A stretch of DNA of 64,000 bases from Bacteroidales bacterium UBA6445 (GCA_002439585.1 DJOF01000003.1:186001-250000), one strand, 5' to 3'. Positions 18,876 through 28,376 are shown, counted from the stretch's first letter. Translations and numbers: made by a program. The notes: generated from the sequence alone by a model not told the origin.

Positions 18876-19160
18876 ATGATTAGAGTAAACGCTTTTTTCG
18901 AGGCAAAGGATAATGCCAGTGCCGAGAAGATCAAGACTTTGGGTACGGAGCTTGTTGAAATTTCAAGGAAAGATGAGGGCAATGTGTCCTATGACCTTTT
19001 CCAGAGCGCAACAAGGCCACTTGTGATGATGTTCTGTGAGACATGGGAGAGTGACGCTTTACTTGATGTTCATTCCAAAACACCTCATTTTACAAGGATA
19101 GTACCTGAGATTGAGGCTCTTACCAAGGAAGGAATGAAGCTTGAGAAGTTCTCTTTCTGA
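18876..19160 (+). CDS. ABM-domain (YgiN-like) small monooxygenase/quinone-linked protein
   Basis: The 94-residue protein has the antibiotic-biosynthesis-monooxygenase fold: IRVNAFFEAKDNASAEKIKTL at the start, then SYDLFQSATRPLVMMFCETWESDALLDVHSKTPHF, with the conserved E-W and H-x-x-x-x-H/F positions. Relatives are dimeric heme-degrading, quinol or unknown small-molecule enzymes. It follows korC by 12 bases, so it is in the same operon, and is followed by a terminator. A specific reaction cannot be assigned. Confidence 0.75.
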   Translation: MIRVNAFFEAKDNASAEKIKTLGTELVEISRKDEGNVSYDLFQSATRPLVMMFCETWESDALLDVHSKTPHFTRIVPEIEALTKEGMKLEKFSF

Positions 19161-19197
19161 CCTGTATTGCTGAACCGGATTTCCGGATCTAACGAAT

Positions 19198-19240
19198 ATG
19201 CGCACTGTGATTCCGCATGGAGTCATGTGCGCATTTTCGT
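19198..19240 (+). terminator. Terminator after the oxoacid oxidoreductase operon
   Basis: A perfect 8-bp stem, ATGCGCAC/GTGCGCAT (19198-19234), is followed by TTTCGTTTTC. It lies between convergent genes and could serve the plus-strand operon. Confidence 0.65.
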
Positions 19241-19266
19241 TTTCTGACGTATCAGCTCGCATTGAG

Positions 19267-21618
19267 TTAGCTCCGGACGACTTTCTCTATATTCTTAATC
19301 TGCTTTATCTGTGAGATTACCTTGTCGAGTTCCATATTGGACTGTACGGAGATCTTCATGCTGATGTCGTATGTGCCATTGCGTTGGTTCTCCTTGACGT
19401 TGAATTGCCTGAGCGAAGCCTTGAAAGTGTTGATAACCCCCATTATATCATTGATGACAGCCGGCTCCAAGGCGGAGATTACCCTTAGCGTAGTCTGGAA
19501 ATTGCTTGACGAAGGAGTAGAGGCCCATCTTACTTTCTGTATGCGGTAAGGATATGAGCCGAGGAGGCGTGCGGCATTGGGACAAGAGATCCTGTGTATC
19601 TTGATCCCATCGGTTCTTGTGACAAATCCAAATACATCATCTCCGAATACGGGGTTGCAGCATTTGGCCATCTTGTAATCCAGACCCTTGAGATCCTTGG
19701 CGTTGAGTACAAGAATATCGTCCGTAGATGCTATTGAACCTGCCCACTCGTCTCTTGATGCAGCAGCTGCTGCTTGATCGGCAGCTTTTGCAGCTAGGGC
19801 GGCTCTCTCCTGCTCTTTCTCGTAGCCAAGAATATAAGTCTTGATGTCGTCTATGTCGATAGTCCCGTCACCGACTGCCGCGAAGAAAGAGTTGACAGTT
19901 GAATATCTCTGCTTCTTCATGAACTCGGAGAGCAGATCATCCGGAAACTCAAGCTTCCAGTTTTTGAGCCTTCTGTTGAGTAGCTCCTTGCCCTCGGCCG
20001 CTTTCTTGTATTCGACTTCGCTCAAGGCGAGTTTGATCTTGTTGCGGGCTTTGGAAGTCACGACGTAGCTGAGCCAGTCTGCTGACGGCTTCTGGTTCTT
20101 TCCGCTCATGATCTCCACGATGTCTCCGGTCTGGAGTTTCTCCTTGATAGACACGACCTTGCCGTTAATCTTCGCACCAGAGCATTTTATCCCGAGGTTG
20201 GAGTGAATATTGAAAGCGAAATCCAGCACTGTCGCCCCTGAAGGTAGGATTCTTAACTCTCCTGATGGGGTGAAGACGAAAATCTCGTTGGAGGGAGGTT
20301 GTGGCATGTCTTCCGGACTTGTCTCAGATTGATGCTCAAGGCTGTAGCGCACGGAGGTAAGCCATTTATCCATTGTAACCTCGTGCTTTATGCCCTTGTA
20401 AGACCAGTGCGCGGCATGACCGTTCTCCGCTATGTCGTCCATACGACGCGTGCGAATCTGTATTTCGATGCAGGAATTGTCCTTGTTCTTGACAGTTATG
20501 TGCAAAGATTCGTAGCCGTTGGGCTTAGGGTTGGAAATCCAGTCCCGAAGCCTTGATACGTCGGGCTCGTATTCCTCTGTCACATAAGAGTATACCTTCC
20601 AACATAGGTCTTTCTCCGTCTTGTGATCAGTATCGCAGTCAATTATGAACCTTATGGCGAATACATCGAACACTCCTTCAAATGGCACTTTCTGCTTGAC
20701 CATCTTCTTGAAGATGGAATACGCAGTCTTGGTCCTGATCTTGAGCTTGTATTTGATCCCTGCCTCGGATAGCTTTGCTGCCAAGGGCCTTACAAATTCC
20801 TCAGTGAGTTTGACTCTGTCTTTCTCCGTGGCTTTCAGCTTGTTGGTCACAAGCCTGTAGTTAGAAGGATCTGCGAATCTGAAATAGATGTCCTCCAATT
20901 CGCTCTTGATGTTGTATAGCCCGAGCTGGTGAGCCAGTGGAATATACAACATTAGTGTCTCCAGAACCTTTCTCTCTCTCGAAAGCTTAGGAAACATCTC
21001 CAAGTTGCGCATCACCTCAAGCCTATCCGCAATCTTGAGCACAGTGACTCTTGGGTCGGTAGAATACCTGACTATGAGCTTCTTGTAGTTCTCAGCCTCA
21101 AGCTTCGTGTCTTTAGGCTTGATAGTGGCTATCTTGTCAAGGCCCTCTACCATAGTGTAGACTTCAGAAGGGAAGCCTGCGGACATAATATCGGTTTCGG
21201 GGTGCTTGCGCAGAGTCTCGTGCAAGAATACCGCAGCAACGCATTCTGCTGGCAGACCTATCTCATCCGATACTATTAGTGCCACGTTCATGGGATGCTC
21301 GATGAAAGGATGACCGTTGTCTCTCCTGTCATCTCTTAGGGCCGTAGACGCTATTCTCCATGCCTTGCGCACAAGAGCCTTTCCCTGTTCGTTGTAATGG
21401 GGAAAATTCTTGTCTATAGGATCTATCGCAGGTTTCTGAAGATTAGTCGCAGTCTCTTGTATACCAGGCTTCGCATTATCTCCGGCCAATTGATCCGGTA
21501 TTGCTCCATTGTTGACAGCAGACCCGGTTGCTGCCTTTACAACGGTCTTCCTCTCTTTGTCGGCTGAAATCTTGTCTGTACCCATGACGTTTCTGCGGTT
21601 GAAAAGGTCTTTACTCAA
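19267..21618 (-). CDS. RelA/SpoT-family (p)ppGpp synthetase with degenerate hydrolase site
   Basis: Domains in order: HD hydrolase-like domain (about 90-205), RelA/SpoT synthetase (about 265-395, with SIFKKM, FDVFAIRFI, NPKPNGYESLHI and EIQIRTRRMDDIAENGHAAHW), TGS (about 447-510), zinc-finger-like Cys pair (KCCNP...CPNAARL) and a C-terminal ACT domain. The hydrolase motifs are altered: the HDxxEDT box reads HETLRKH and the DRLHNMRT box reads DRLEVMRNL. Synthetase residues look intact, so this is probably a RelA-like alarmone synthetase with little or no hydrolase activity; a second bifunctional enzyme would be needed elsewhere. The first 60 residues are low-complexity; an alternative start is ATG at 21585. 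Confidence 0.9.
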   Translation of the reverse strand: MSKDLFNRRNVMGTDKISADKERKTVVKAATGSAVNNGAIPDQLAGDNAKPGIQETATNLQKPAIDPIDKNFPHYNEQGKALVRKAWRIASTALRDDRRDNGHPFIEHPMNVALIVSDEIGLPAECVAAVFLHETLRKHPETDIMSAGFPSEVYTMVEGLDKIATIKPKDTKLEAENYKKLIVRYSTDPRVTVLKIADRLEVMRNLEMFPKLSRERKVLETLMLYIPLAHQLGLYNIKSELEDIYFRFADPSNYRLVTNKLKATEKDRVKLTEEFVRPLAAKLSEAGIKYKLKIRTKTAYSIFKKMVKQKVPFEGVFDVFAIRFIIDCDTDHKTEKDLCWKVYSYVTEEYEPDVSRLRDWISNPKPNGYESLHITVKNKDNSCIEIQIRTRRMDDIAENGHAAHWSYKGIKHEVTMDKWLTSVRYSLEHQSETSPEDMPQPPSNEIFVFTPSGELRILPSGATVLDFAFNIHSNLGIKCSGAKINGKVVSIKEKLQTGDIVEIMSGKNQKPSADWLSYVVTSKARNKIKLALSEVEYKKAAEGKELLNRRLKNWKLEFPDDLLSEFMKKQRYSTVNSFFAAVGDGTIDIDDIKTYILGYEKEQERAALAAKAADQAAAAASRDEWAGSIASTDDILVLNAKDLKGLDYKMAKCCNPVFGDDVFGFVTRTDGIKIHRISCPNAARLLGSYPYRIQKVRWASTPSSSNFQTTLRVISALEPAVINDIMGVINTFKASLRQFNVKENQRNGTYDISMKISVQSNMELDKVISQIKQIKNIEKVVRS

Positions 21619-21710
21619 AGTTATGAAAAAGACAGGACAAATAGCATAAGTAAGCTTTATTTTTATGAATTGAGCCGCTTATGAAGCGGTCAGTTTTCTG
21701 TTGACACTAG

Positions 21711-21741
21711 GTTGCCGTACTCATGACATTCACTATATTTG
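21711..21741 (+). promoter_or_regulatory. Promoter for the YhiN-type flavoprotein
   Basis: TTG at 21711-21713, a 20-base spacer and TATATTTG at 21734-21741 match the Bacteroidota consensus. The transcript would start near 21748, which rules out the in-frame ATG at 21701 and supports ATG 21758 as the translation start. Confidence 0.7.
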
Positions 21742-21757
21742 TCTAAAGAAATATTAT

Positions 21758-23149
21758 ATGAAAGTGGCTATAATAGGGGCTGGGGCGGCAGGTTGCTTTG
21801 CTGCGGCCAATCTTTCGGAGATGTCTCCAGAGACAGAGATTACCGTCTTCGAGGCCGGACATCGTGCTCTTGCAAAGCTTTCCATCACAGGTGGAGGCCA
21901 CTGCAACCTTACAAATACTTTTGAAGAAGATATCCCGCTGCCCAAGATATACCCCAGAGGAAGCCGACTGATGAGCCGTCTGTTACATGTATTCGACTCG
22001 GAAGACACTTGTGGATGGTTTGAATCACATAGCGTGAAGATAGAGGTGCATGAGGAAGGCAGGGTCTTCCCGAAGTCGATGGATGCAGGTGAGGTTGTCC
22101 GGTCTCTTCTCTCCGAAATGAGTCGCGGAGGAGTCAGGTTGCGCTGCGGCTGCAGGGTACTGGCCATAACACCCCGTCGTGGCGGTATTGAAGTGACATG
22201 GACTTGCGGTACCAATGAGTATAATGCCAACGCTAATCGCTATGAAAACAATAGAATCATAAGAAATAGCAGCGATATCCAAGAATGCAACGAATGCAGC
22301 AAGAGCAATGTCAGCCAAGAATGCAACGAATGCAGCAAGAGCAATGTCACCCAAGAACGCAATGCAAGAAAAAGAGGCGAATATAAGCAAGTCGAGACGG
22401 ATATCTTCGACAAAGTCCTTGTGACTACAGGCGGCAACACCGGCTATGATTTTCTATCTCAGACTAATATTATTATGAAAAAGCCGTGTCCGTCACTTTT
22501 CAGCTTTCGCCTCGATGACGATATCCGCTCCCTATCGGGGACTTCAGTGGCATCAGTGTCGGTGCGACTCTCGGGTACGGCTTTCAAGGCTTTCGGTCCT
22601 CTTCTCATTACAGACTGGGGAATGAGTGGTCCGGCTATACTCCGTCTATCGTCTTATGCGGCCGAGTATCTGTCCGAGACAGGATATAAGGCAACAATGT
22701 TGATAGGATGGCTTGGCCCTGATGTCACAGAACGAGATGCATTGGAGAGGATATCTTCAATGATTGCTGAAAATCCGAAACGCATACTTTCCAATCTCGT
22801 CCCCGATGGTATTAGCGGTGCATTGTGGAACTATCTTGTGAGACGCTCAGGTGGAGATCCCTGGCGCAAAGCTTCTGAGGTGGGAACAAAGACTTGCCGT
22901 AGGCTGGCTTCACTTCTTGTAGGGGATAGTTACAGTATCGTCGGGCGCAATAGATTTAGGGATGAATTTGTCACTTGCGGAGGTGTGGATCTGTGTTCGA
23001 TCAGCTCCTCAACACTTGAAGCCAAGACTTTTCCTGGGTTGTATTTTGCCGGTGAAGTGCTTGATATTGATGCTATAACTGGTGGCTATAACCTGCAGGC
23101 AGCTTGGACAACCGGCTATGTTGCAGCTAAGGCCATAACGTCTTCATAG
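21758..23149 (+). CDS. YhiN/HI0933-type NAD(P)/FAD-dependent oxidoreductase
   Basis: Starting at 21758 the protein opens with the FAD Rossmann motif KVAIIGAGAAGCFAA, then KLSITGGGHCNLTN, VTTGGNTGY in the middle, and the C-terminal GGVDLCSISSSTLEAKTFPGLYFAGEVLDIDAITGGYNLQAAW signature blocks. This defines the HI0933/BaiN family, soluble flavoproteins of poorly known function; gut homologues include a bile-acid flavin reductase. Unusual here is a hydrophilic insertion of about 50 residues (around residues 155-215) that contains a 12-residue tandem repeat; most relatives are near 400 residues. The insertion lies before the second FAD motif, so the enzyme is probably still active. It is convergent with uvrB. 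Confidence 0.88.
   Translation: MKVAIIGAGAAGCFAAANLSEMSPETEITVFEAGHRALAKLSITGGGHCNLTNTFEEDIPLPKIYPRGSRLMSRLLHVFDSEDTCGWFESHSVKIEVHEEGRVFPKSMDAGEVVRSLLSEMSRGGVRLRCGCRVLAITPRRGGIEVTWTCGTNEYNANANRYENNRIIRNSSDIQECNECSKSNVSQECNECSKSNVTQERNARKRGEYKQVETDIFDKVLVTTGGNTGYDFLSQTNIIMKKPCPSLFSFRLDDDIRSLSGTSVASVSVRLSGTAFKAFGPLLITDWGMSGPAILRLSSYAAEYLSETGYKATMLIGWLGPDVTERDALERISSMIAENPKRILSNLVPDGISGALWNYLVRRSGGDPWRKASEVGTKTCRRLASLLVGDSYSIVGRNRFRDEFVTCGGVDLCSISSSTLEAKTFPGLYFAGEVLDIDAITGGYNLQAAWTTGYVAAKAITSS
22280..22370 (+). repeat. In-frame 36-bp tandem repeat inside the flavoprotein gene
   Basis: Two nearly identical 36-bp units (22280-22315 and 22316-22351, differing near the end) are followed by a degenerate partial third (22352-22370). 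Each encodes QECNECSKSNVS/T. Being a multiple of three, copy-number change would keep the frame. Confidence 0.9.
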
Positions 23150-23216
23150 CTTAACCCTCGACCTTGATATCAGATCTCTTACAGGTACAATAACAAGTGT
23201 TCAGTCTCCGGAAGCT

Positions 23217-25376
23217 CTATTCTTTCCAGACTTTGAGATACTCTTTCAGAGCCCACATCTCGTCCCTGTATCTTGCAGCCGCATTGAAATCAAGGTCGGC
23301 AGCTGCTTTCTTCATCTTCCTTTCAGATTCTTCTGCGGCTTTCTCAACCTGAGAGCGTGACATGGAGCGGATTACAGGGTCTTGAAGCACAGCGGCGAGG
23401 TCTGCCTCCACATATCCGTCCACAAAGGCTGAATTTGTATCCCTTTTTGAGTCATCACCAAGTCCTACAGAGATCTTTCCCTTGCCGAGGGCACTCGGGT
23501 TAGGGATAAATGTGGGTGCATCATAGGAATTGGAAGCCGTGACTCTCCCGAAGCTCTTGCCCTGTATAGGTTGTTCTCCACCGAGTTCCTTGAACAGAAC
23601 ATTGTGCTTGACTTCTACCTGCTTCGGTGTTATATGATGAAGGTTGTTGTATTCGATCTGCTTGCTTCTTCTCCTGTCTGTCTCGTATATGGTCTCCTGC
23701 ATTGACCGAGTGATAGTGTCCGCATACATTATCACCAGTCCGTGTACATTCCTCGCAGCCCTGCCTGCAGTCTGAGTCAGAGCTACCTGGGATCGCAGAA
23801 AACCTTCCTTGTCAGCGTCCAGTATCGCCACAAGGGATACCGAAGGTATGTCGAGACCTTCTCTCAGCAGGTTGACACCTATGAGTACATCAAATAGGCC
23901 GTTCTTGAAATCCTCTATGATCTCCACCCTCTCGGCAGTGTCAACGTCAGAGTGTATGAACCGGCATCTGACGCCTCTCTTGCTGAAGAAGTTGTCCAGT
24001 TCCTCTGCCATCCTCTTGGTAAGCGTTGTCACAAGCACCCTTTCGTCCACCTCAGCGCGGCGTCGTATCTCCTCCAGCAGATTGTCCACCTGGTCCTTGG
24101 TAGGCCTGACTTCTATCGGTGGATCAAGAAGTCCTGTTGGCCTCACGACCTGTTCTACTACAAGGCCTCCTGACTTGCGGAGTTCGTATTCTGACGGTGT
24201 CGCGCTGACATATACTGTCTGGCCTGTGATACTCTCAAATTCATCGAAAGTGAGAGGCCTGTTGTCAGCGGCTGCCGGAAGTCTGAATCCGTATTCTATC
24301 AGCACGGACTTGCGAGAGTGATCTCCACCATACATTGCCCTTATTTGGGGTATGGTCACATGACTCTCGTCAATGAATGTGATGAAGTCATCCTGAAAAT
24401 AGTCCAATAGACAGAAAGGTCTTTGTCCAGCTTTCCTACCGTCAAGGTATCTCGAATAATTCTCAATGCCGGGACAGTAGCCCATCTCCTTGATCATCTC
24501 AAGATCATATTCTACTCTTTGTTTCAAGCGCTTGGCTTCCAAAGGCTTACCAATCTCCTCGAAATATGCGAGCTGTTTGGCCAAGTCGTCCTGGATCATA
24601 CTTACGGCTTTGACAGTTTTCTCTTTGGTCGTGACGAAATTGCCTGCCGGATATATTGGGACTTCGCTAAGCTGCTCGATTGTCGCCCCGTTTACAGGGT
24701 CTATCAGGGAAATGGAATCGATCTCGTCCCCGAAGAACTCAATCCTTACGGCTTCATCCGAGCCTCCTAAAAATACGTCTACCGTGTCTCCGCGTACACG
24801 GAATGTTCCTCTCTTGAAATCAGTCTCTGTCCTGCTGAACAGGGCGTCCACGAGATGATATAGAAGCTTGGTCTCACTGATCTGCTGGCCCACATGCACT
24901 TTGACAGTTTGGTCATGAAAATCTGCTGGATTGCCGATACCGTACAGACAAGAGACGCTGGATACCACAATTACATCCCTTCTTCCGGACATAAGTGCCG
25001 AAGCCGCGCTGAGTCTGAGTTTGTCTATCTGCTCGTTGATGCTCAAGTCTTTCTCAATATAAGTATCAGTCGTCGGTATATAAGCCTCAGGCTGGTAATA
25101 ATCGTAGTACGAGACGAAATATTCTACCGCATTCTCGGGGAAAAAGGCTTTGAATTCACCATATAACTGGGCAGCAAGGGTCTTGTTATGGCTCAGAATG
25201 AGTGCAGGTCTCTGCAGCCTCTGTATGACGTTTGCCATGGTGAATGTCTTGCCGGATCCGGTCACCCCAAGCAGAGTGACTGCATCCGCCCCGTCTTTGA
25301 TCGAAGAGCAGATGCCGTCTATTGCTGAAGGCTGATCCCCCGCTGGAGAATAAGGTGATGACAGTCGAAATTCCAT
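23217..25376 (-). CDS. uvrB: Excinuclease ABC subunit B
   Basis: The 719-residue helicase-like protein has Walker A LGVTGSGKTFT (about 36-46), the beta-hairpin region SYYDYYQPEAYIP, FIDESHV as the DEAD-like box, the VSATPSEYE and TQTAGRAARN motifs and a C-terminal UVR motif (RKMKKAAADLDFNAAARYRDEM) that binds UvrC. It clamps damaged DNA handed over by UvrA during nucleotide excision repair. Length is somewhat above the E. coli enzyme. It is a single-gene unit facing the flavoprotein gene, with no clear terminator in the 67-base gap. Confidence 0.97.
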   Translation of the reverse strand: MEFRLSSPYSPAGDQPSAIDGICSSIKDGADAVTLLGVTGSGKTFTMANVIQRLQRPALILSHNKTLAAQLYGEFKAFFPENAVEYFVSYYDYYQPEAYIPTTDTYIEKDLSINEQIDKLRLSAASALMSGRRDVIVVSSVSCLYGIGNPADFHDQTVKVHVGQQISETKLLYHLVDALFSRTETDFKRGTFRVRGDTVDVFLGGSDEAVRIEFFGDEIDSISLIDPVNGATIEQLSEVPIYPAGNFVTTKEKTVKAVSMIQDDLAKQLAYFEEIGKPLEAKRLKQRVEYDLEMIKEMGYCPGIENYSRYLDGRKAGQRPFCLLDYFQDDFITFIDESHVTIPQIRAMYGGDHSRKSVLIEYGFRLPAAADNRPLTFDEFESITGQTVYVSATPSEYELRKSGGLVVEQVVRPTGLLDPPIEVRPTKDQVDNLLEEIRRRAEVDERVLVTTLTKRMAEELDNFFSKRGVRCRFIHSDVDTAERVEIIEDFKNGLFDVLIGVNLLREGLDIPSVSLVAILDADKEGFLRSQVALTQTAGRAARNVHGLVIMYADTITRSMQETIYETDRRRSKQIEYNNLHHITPKQVEVKHNVLFKELGGEQPIQGKSFGRVTASNSYDAPTFIPNPSALGKGKISVGLGDDSKRDTNSAFVDGYVEADLAAVLQDPVIRSMSRSQVEKAAEESERKMKKAAADLDFNAAARYRDEMWALKEYLKVWKE

Positions 25377-25580
25377 TGAAATGCCCTTTTTAAGACATCT
25401 AATTTACTTTATTTTCCTGACCTAACAACGTCAAACTGCATCAGAGTAGTGCTATGAGTATATTTTTAGATAGTACCAATGTAATAATGAGACTTCAATT
25501 TAGATGCTTCTAAGATGCTTCTAAGGAGGATGAAAAGGAGGAGGAAAGAAAGTTATTCCGGAGATTTCCTGTAAGTTTGC

Positions 25581-25588
25581 TAAATTTG
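25581..25588 (+). promoter_or_regulatory. Probable -7 box for the MFS transporter
   Basis: TAAATTTG matches TAnnTTTG 31 bases before the start codon; no clear -33 TTG is placed at the usual distance. Confidence 0.45.
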
Positions 25589-25618
25589 TAGAATCAAACG
25601 ACAGAAATACTTACTTAG

Positions 25619-26992
25619 ATGCTAGAAAAATATAGTGGCAATGGCTCCGAACATCGGAGAAGTCCGATAACTTGGATTCCTACGGCTTATTTTGCCATGG
25701 GGCTTCCATTTGTAGTGCTTAATATGGTTACGGTGCTTATGTTCAAGGGATTAGATGTGGATAACAAACTTATTACCTTTTGGACATCGCTTATCCTGCT
25801 TCCATGGACTCTCAAGCCGCTTTGGAGTCCTTTCCTTGAACTCTTCAAGACCAAGCGTTTTTTCGTTATCGCAACGCAGCTTATAACGGGTATTACTTTC
25901 GGCCTTGTGGCGCTAGCTCTTAATCTGCCTCATTTCTTCAGTATCTCCATTGCTCTTCTTGCCGTGATAGCATTCAGTGGTGCGACTCATGATATAGCCT
26001 GTGACGGTGTGTATATGAGTGAGCTCTCGACCGAGGAACAGGCCAAATATATAGGTTGGCAGGGGGCATTCTACAATATCGCAAAGATAGTAGCGAGCGG
26101 TGGTCTTGTCTATCTTGCTGGCTATATGATTGAGAAATACACCGAGGTTGATCCAGACGGAGTGCTGGCCGCCAACAAACGTGCCTGGATTACAGTGATG
26201 GCTCTGCTTTGCGTTGTCATGGTACTTCTTGGTATATATCATATCTTCATGCTTCCCAAAAGCCGAGAGGCGGCCAAGACGGGCGACCATACGGCAAAGG
26301 ATGTTATGAAAGATCTGCTTGACGTTCTGGCAGCATTCTTCCGCAAGAGGCATATATGGTATTATCTCTCATTAGTGGTTCTGTACCGCTTTGCAGAGGG
26401 ATTTGTCATGAAGATTGTGCCTCTGTTCCTTAAGGCTGACAAGACTATTGGGGGGCTCGGCCTGAGCGAGAAAGAGATAGGTCTCTATTACGGAACATAT
26501 GGAGCCGCAGCCTTTGTCCTCGGTTCCCTTATTGCAGGATATTATATCGCATCCAGAGGCCTGAGGAAGACATTTTTTTCGCTTTGCTGCATATTTAACC
26601 TGCCGTTCCTCGTCTATACTCTTCTTGCCATATTCAAGCCCGAAAGCGGGATTCTTATATGCAGTGGTATAGTGCTTGAGTATTTTGGGTATGGCTTCGG
26701 TTTTGTCGGGCTTACTCTCTTCATGATGCAGCAGATTGCTCCTGGAAAGCACCAGATGGCGCATTATGCCTTTGCTTCAGGAATAATGAATCTTGGTGTC
26801 ATGATCCCAGGTATGCTAAGCGGTTGGGTTTGCGAGCGTCTTGGGATAATGTTCGGCACTCCTAGCGGATTCGAGCCTTTCTTCATCTTTGTTCTGATAG
26901 CTTCGATACCTGCATTCATCCTTACCTGGTTCGTCCCCTATACTTATGACGAGAAAGGTGTTTTGCTCCCAGGACAGTCTGCTTCAGAATAA
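25619..26992 (+). CDS. AmpG-like MFS transporter (PAT family)
   Basis: About 12 membrane helices over 457 residues with an N-terminal PTAYFAMGLPFVVLNMVTVLMFKGL segment and WTLKPLWSPFLE, the signature region of the AmpG/acetyl-CoA-transporter branch of the major facilitator superfamily. AmpG proteins import muropeptides (GlcNAc-anhydroMurNAc peptides) for recycling; Bacteroidota usually hold several such paralogues of unproved substrate, and none of the adjacent genes is a recycling enzyme. It is monocistronic and ends before a bidirectional terminator. Confidence 0.85.
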   Translation: MLEKYSGNGSEHRRSPITWIPTAYFAMGLPFVVLNMVTVLMFKGLDVDNKLITFWTSLILLPWTLKPLWSPFLELFKTKRFFVIATQLITGITFGLVALALNLPHFFSISIALLAVIAFSGATHDIACDGVYMSELSTEEQAKYIGWQGAFYNIAKIVASGGLVYLAGYMIEKYTEVDPDGVLAANKRAWITVMALLCVVMVLLGIYHIFMLPKSREAAKTGDHTAKDVMKDLLDVLAAFFRKRHIWYYLSLVVLYRFAEGFVMKIVPLFLKADKTIGGLGLSEKEIGLYYGTYGAAAFVLGSLIAGYYIASRGLRKTFFSLCCIFNLPFLVYTLLAIFKPESGILICSGIVLEYFGYGFGFVGLTLFMMQQIAPGKHQMAHYAFASGIMNLGVMIPGMLSGWVCERLGIMFGTPSGFEPFFIFVLIASIPAFILTWFVPYTYDEKGVLLPGQSASE

Positions 26993-27220
26993 GTAGAACA
27001 GGATTTTTTTGGAGTAATCCGTCTCAGAGTAATAAACTATTGACAGCACAGTCATGAGGGCTTTGGACATCTTGATAAGAGTGTTCGCTTCGTGCTTAGA
27101 AACATAAAAATAACGCGAGCAAAATACAAAAAAAGGCGACTATCAGTCATTTGACTTTTTAGTCGCCCTTTTTACTTTTGAGTGGAAAACAGGGCTCTCA
27201 GACCCGCTCCATCAACATGA
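26993..27220. other. Convergent intergenic region with one terminator
   Basis: The 228 bases between the transporter and the lipoprotein operon hold only the terminator at 27129-27175. The sequence becomes AT-rich here and stays so through the following operon. Confidence 0.5.
27129..27175. terminator. Bidirectional terminator
   Basis: GGCGACT (27135-27141) pairs with AGTCGCC (27161-27167), with an A-run before and a T-run after, so it can end transcripts from both convergent units. Confidence 0.8.
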
Positions 27221-28309
27221 TTACTGTACGGTATAAGTGAACTCCTTAAAACTAATCTCGGTCGTGATACCCTTATCCTTTTCAGAATTACGATACCCTA
27301 CAGCGTATACTACGTATTCTCCGGACTTTTCTAGAAGATATGTAAAATCCACTAGTCTTTTACCAGAATAAATGATAGTTTCAAGCATACCGTATTGCTT
27401 GGCAATAGCAATATAATCTCTTGCAACATCTGCATGGTCACTATACGCATCCCACTGAGATTTTGAAGCAACTCCACACACATAAGTGTAATCATCACTT
27501 GGAGTTACCTCCACTTGCGACCCACTAATGGCAAAAGAAAAATCCATATCTACCGGAGAAGCCTTTAAAGTACGAAACTTGTAAAATTCACCCTTGCCTG
27601 TTGTAACCAAGTTCCCCTCTTCGTCCACGTCCATACCAACCACGGCCACATAATAGTCTGTATTATCCCTTAAATCCAGCGAAACATTCTCATCATAAGA
27701 TGTATTGTAATATCCCTGATATAAGAAGACTCTTGGATCTGTAGCTCCGGAAATAGAAACCATTTGAGTTATATAGTCAAGCATGTTCTCAACTATTTTA
27801 GACTCACCATAAGATTCGTACAGTGATGCGGTAAGTAAATCAGTATAATAGTATGCTGATGGGTTTAATGGATCGACTTCGATGCAGGCAGACGATGAAG
27901 TTATGTCACTTATAGTAACCGTGAAATTGCTATATGCCGGAGTTGAATCCGAAACTTTACTCTGCACAATTCTAACTATCACTTCAGGAGCTTCATAGCC
28001 ACTGATAACAACTTTTGCGGTGCGATCTACACCTGTATCATTCTTCCCGATAGATAGTTCAACGGATGTAGAAGTAATATTTTCCAACTCCACCCATTCC
28101 GCATCGACATCCACATCCACCAACTTACCATAAGCATTTCCAACAGAAGTATAAGGTATTACACATTCCCCACCTTCCGAGTCGAACTTAATCAATTTGT
28201 TTTCAACTTTAATTACGGATGCTTCATCAGAAGAATTGTCTTTTTCCTGGCAAGAAACCAATCCAAGGGCAGATACTACTATAAAAATTCTCTTTAATAA
28301 TAATTTCAT
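27221..28309 (-). CDS. BACON-domain lipoprotein
   Basis: The start at 28309 gives a lipoprotein signal (KLLLKRIFIVVSALGLVSC) with Cys20; a longer frame back to 28384 overlaps nothing useful and lacks a signal at its start. After an acidic linker rich in D/E/S (resembling a Bacteroidota surface-export signal) comes a BACON domain (about 35-115), then a fibronectin-like domain (SNFTVTISDITSSSACIEVDP, about 125-225) and a C-terminal domain without clear family. BACON domains occur in surface glycan- or mucin-associated proteins; no catalytic motif is seen. It is the last gene of a four-lipoprotein operon. Confidence 0.75.
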   Translation of the reverse strand: MKLLLKRIFIVVSALGLVSCQEKDNSSDEASVIKVENKLIKFDSEGGECVIPYTSVGNAYGKLVDVDVDAEWVELENITSTSVELSIGKNDTGVDRTAKVVISGYEAPEVIVRIVQSKVSDSTPAYSNFTVTISDITSSSACIEVDPLNPSAYYYTDLLTASLYESYGESKIVENMLDYITQMVSISGATDPRVFLYQGYYNTSYDENVSLDLRDNTDYYVAVVGMDVDEEGNLVTTGKGEFYKFRTLKASPVDMDFSFAISGSQVEVTPSDDYTYVCGVASKSQWDAYSDHADVARDYIAIAKQYGMLETIIYSGKRLVDFTYLLEKSGEYVVYAVGYRNSEKDKGITTEISFKEFTYTVQ

Positions 28310-28376
28310 GAATGCTGGTAATTTAAGTTTCGCAATCATTATGACAAAATATAAATAGCCACTTACGAAACCAAAT

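Noticed and set aside
22280..22370. Short repeat array considered as CRISPR
   Set aside because: Units are directly abutting with no spacers, and lie in frame inside a gene.
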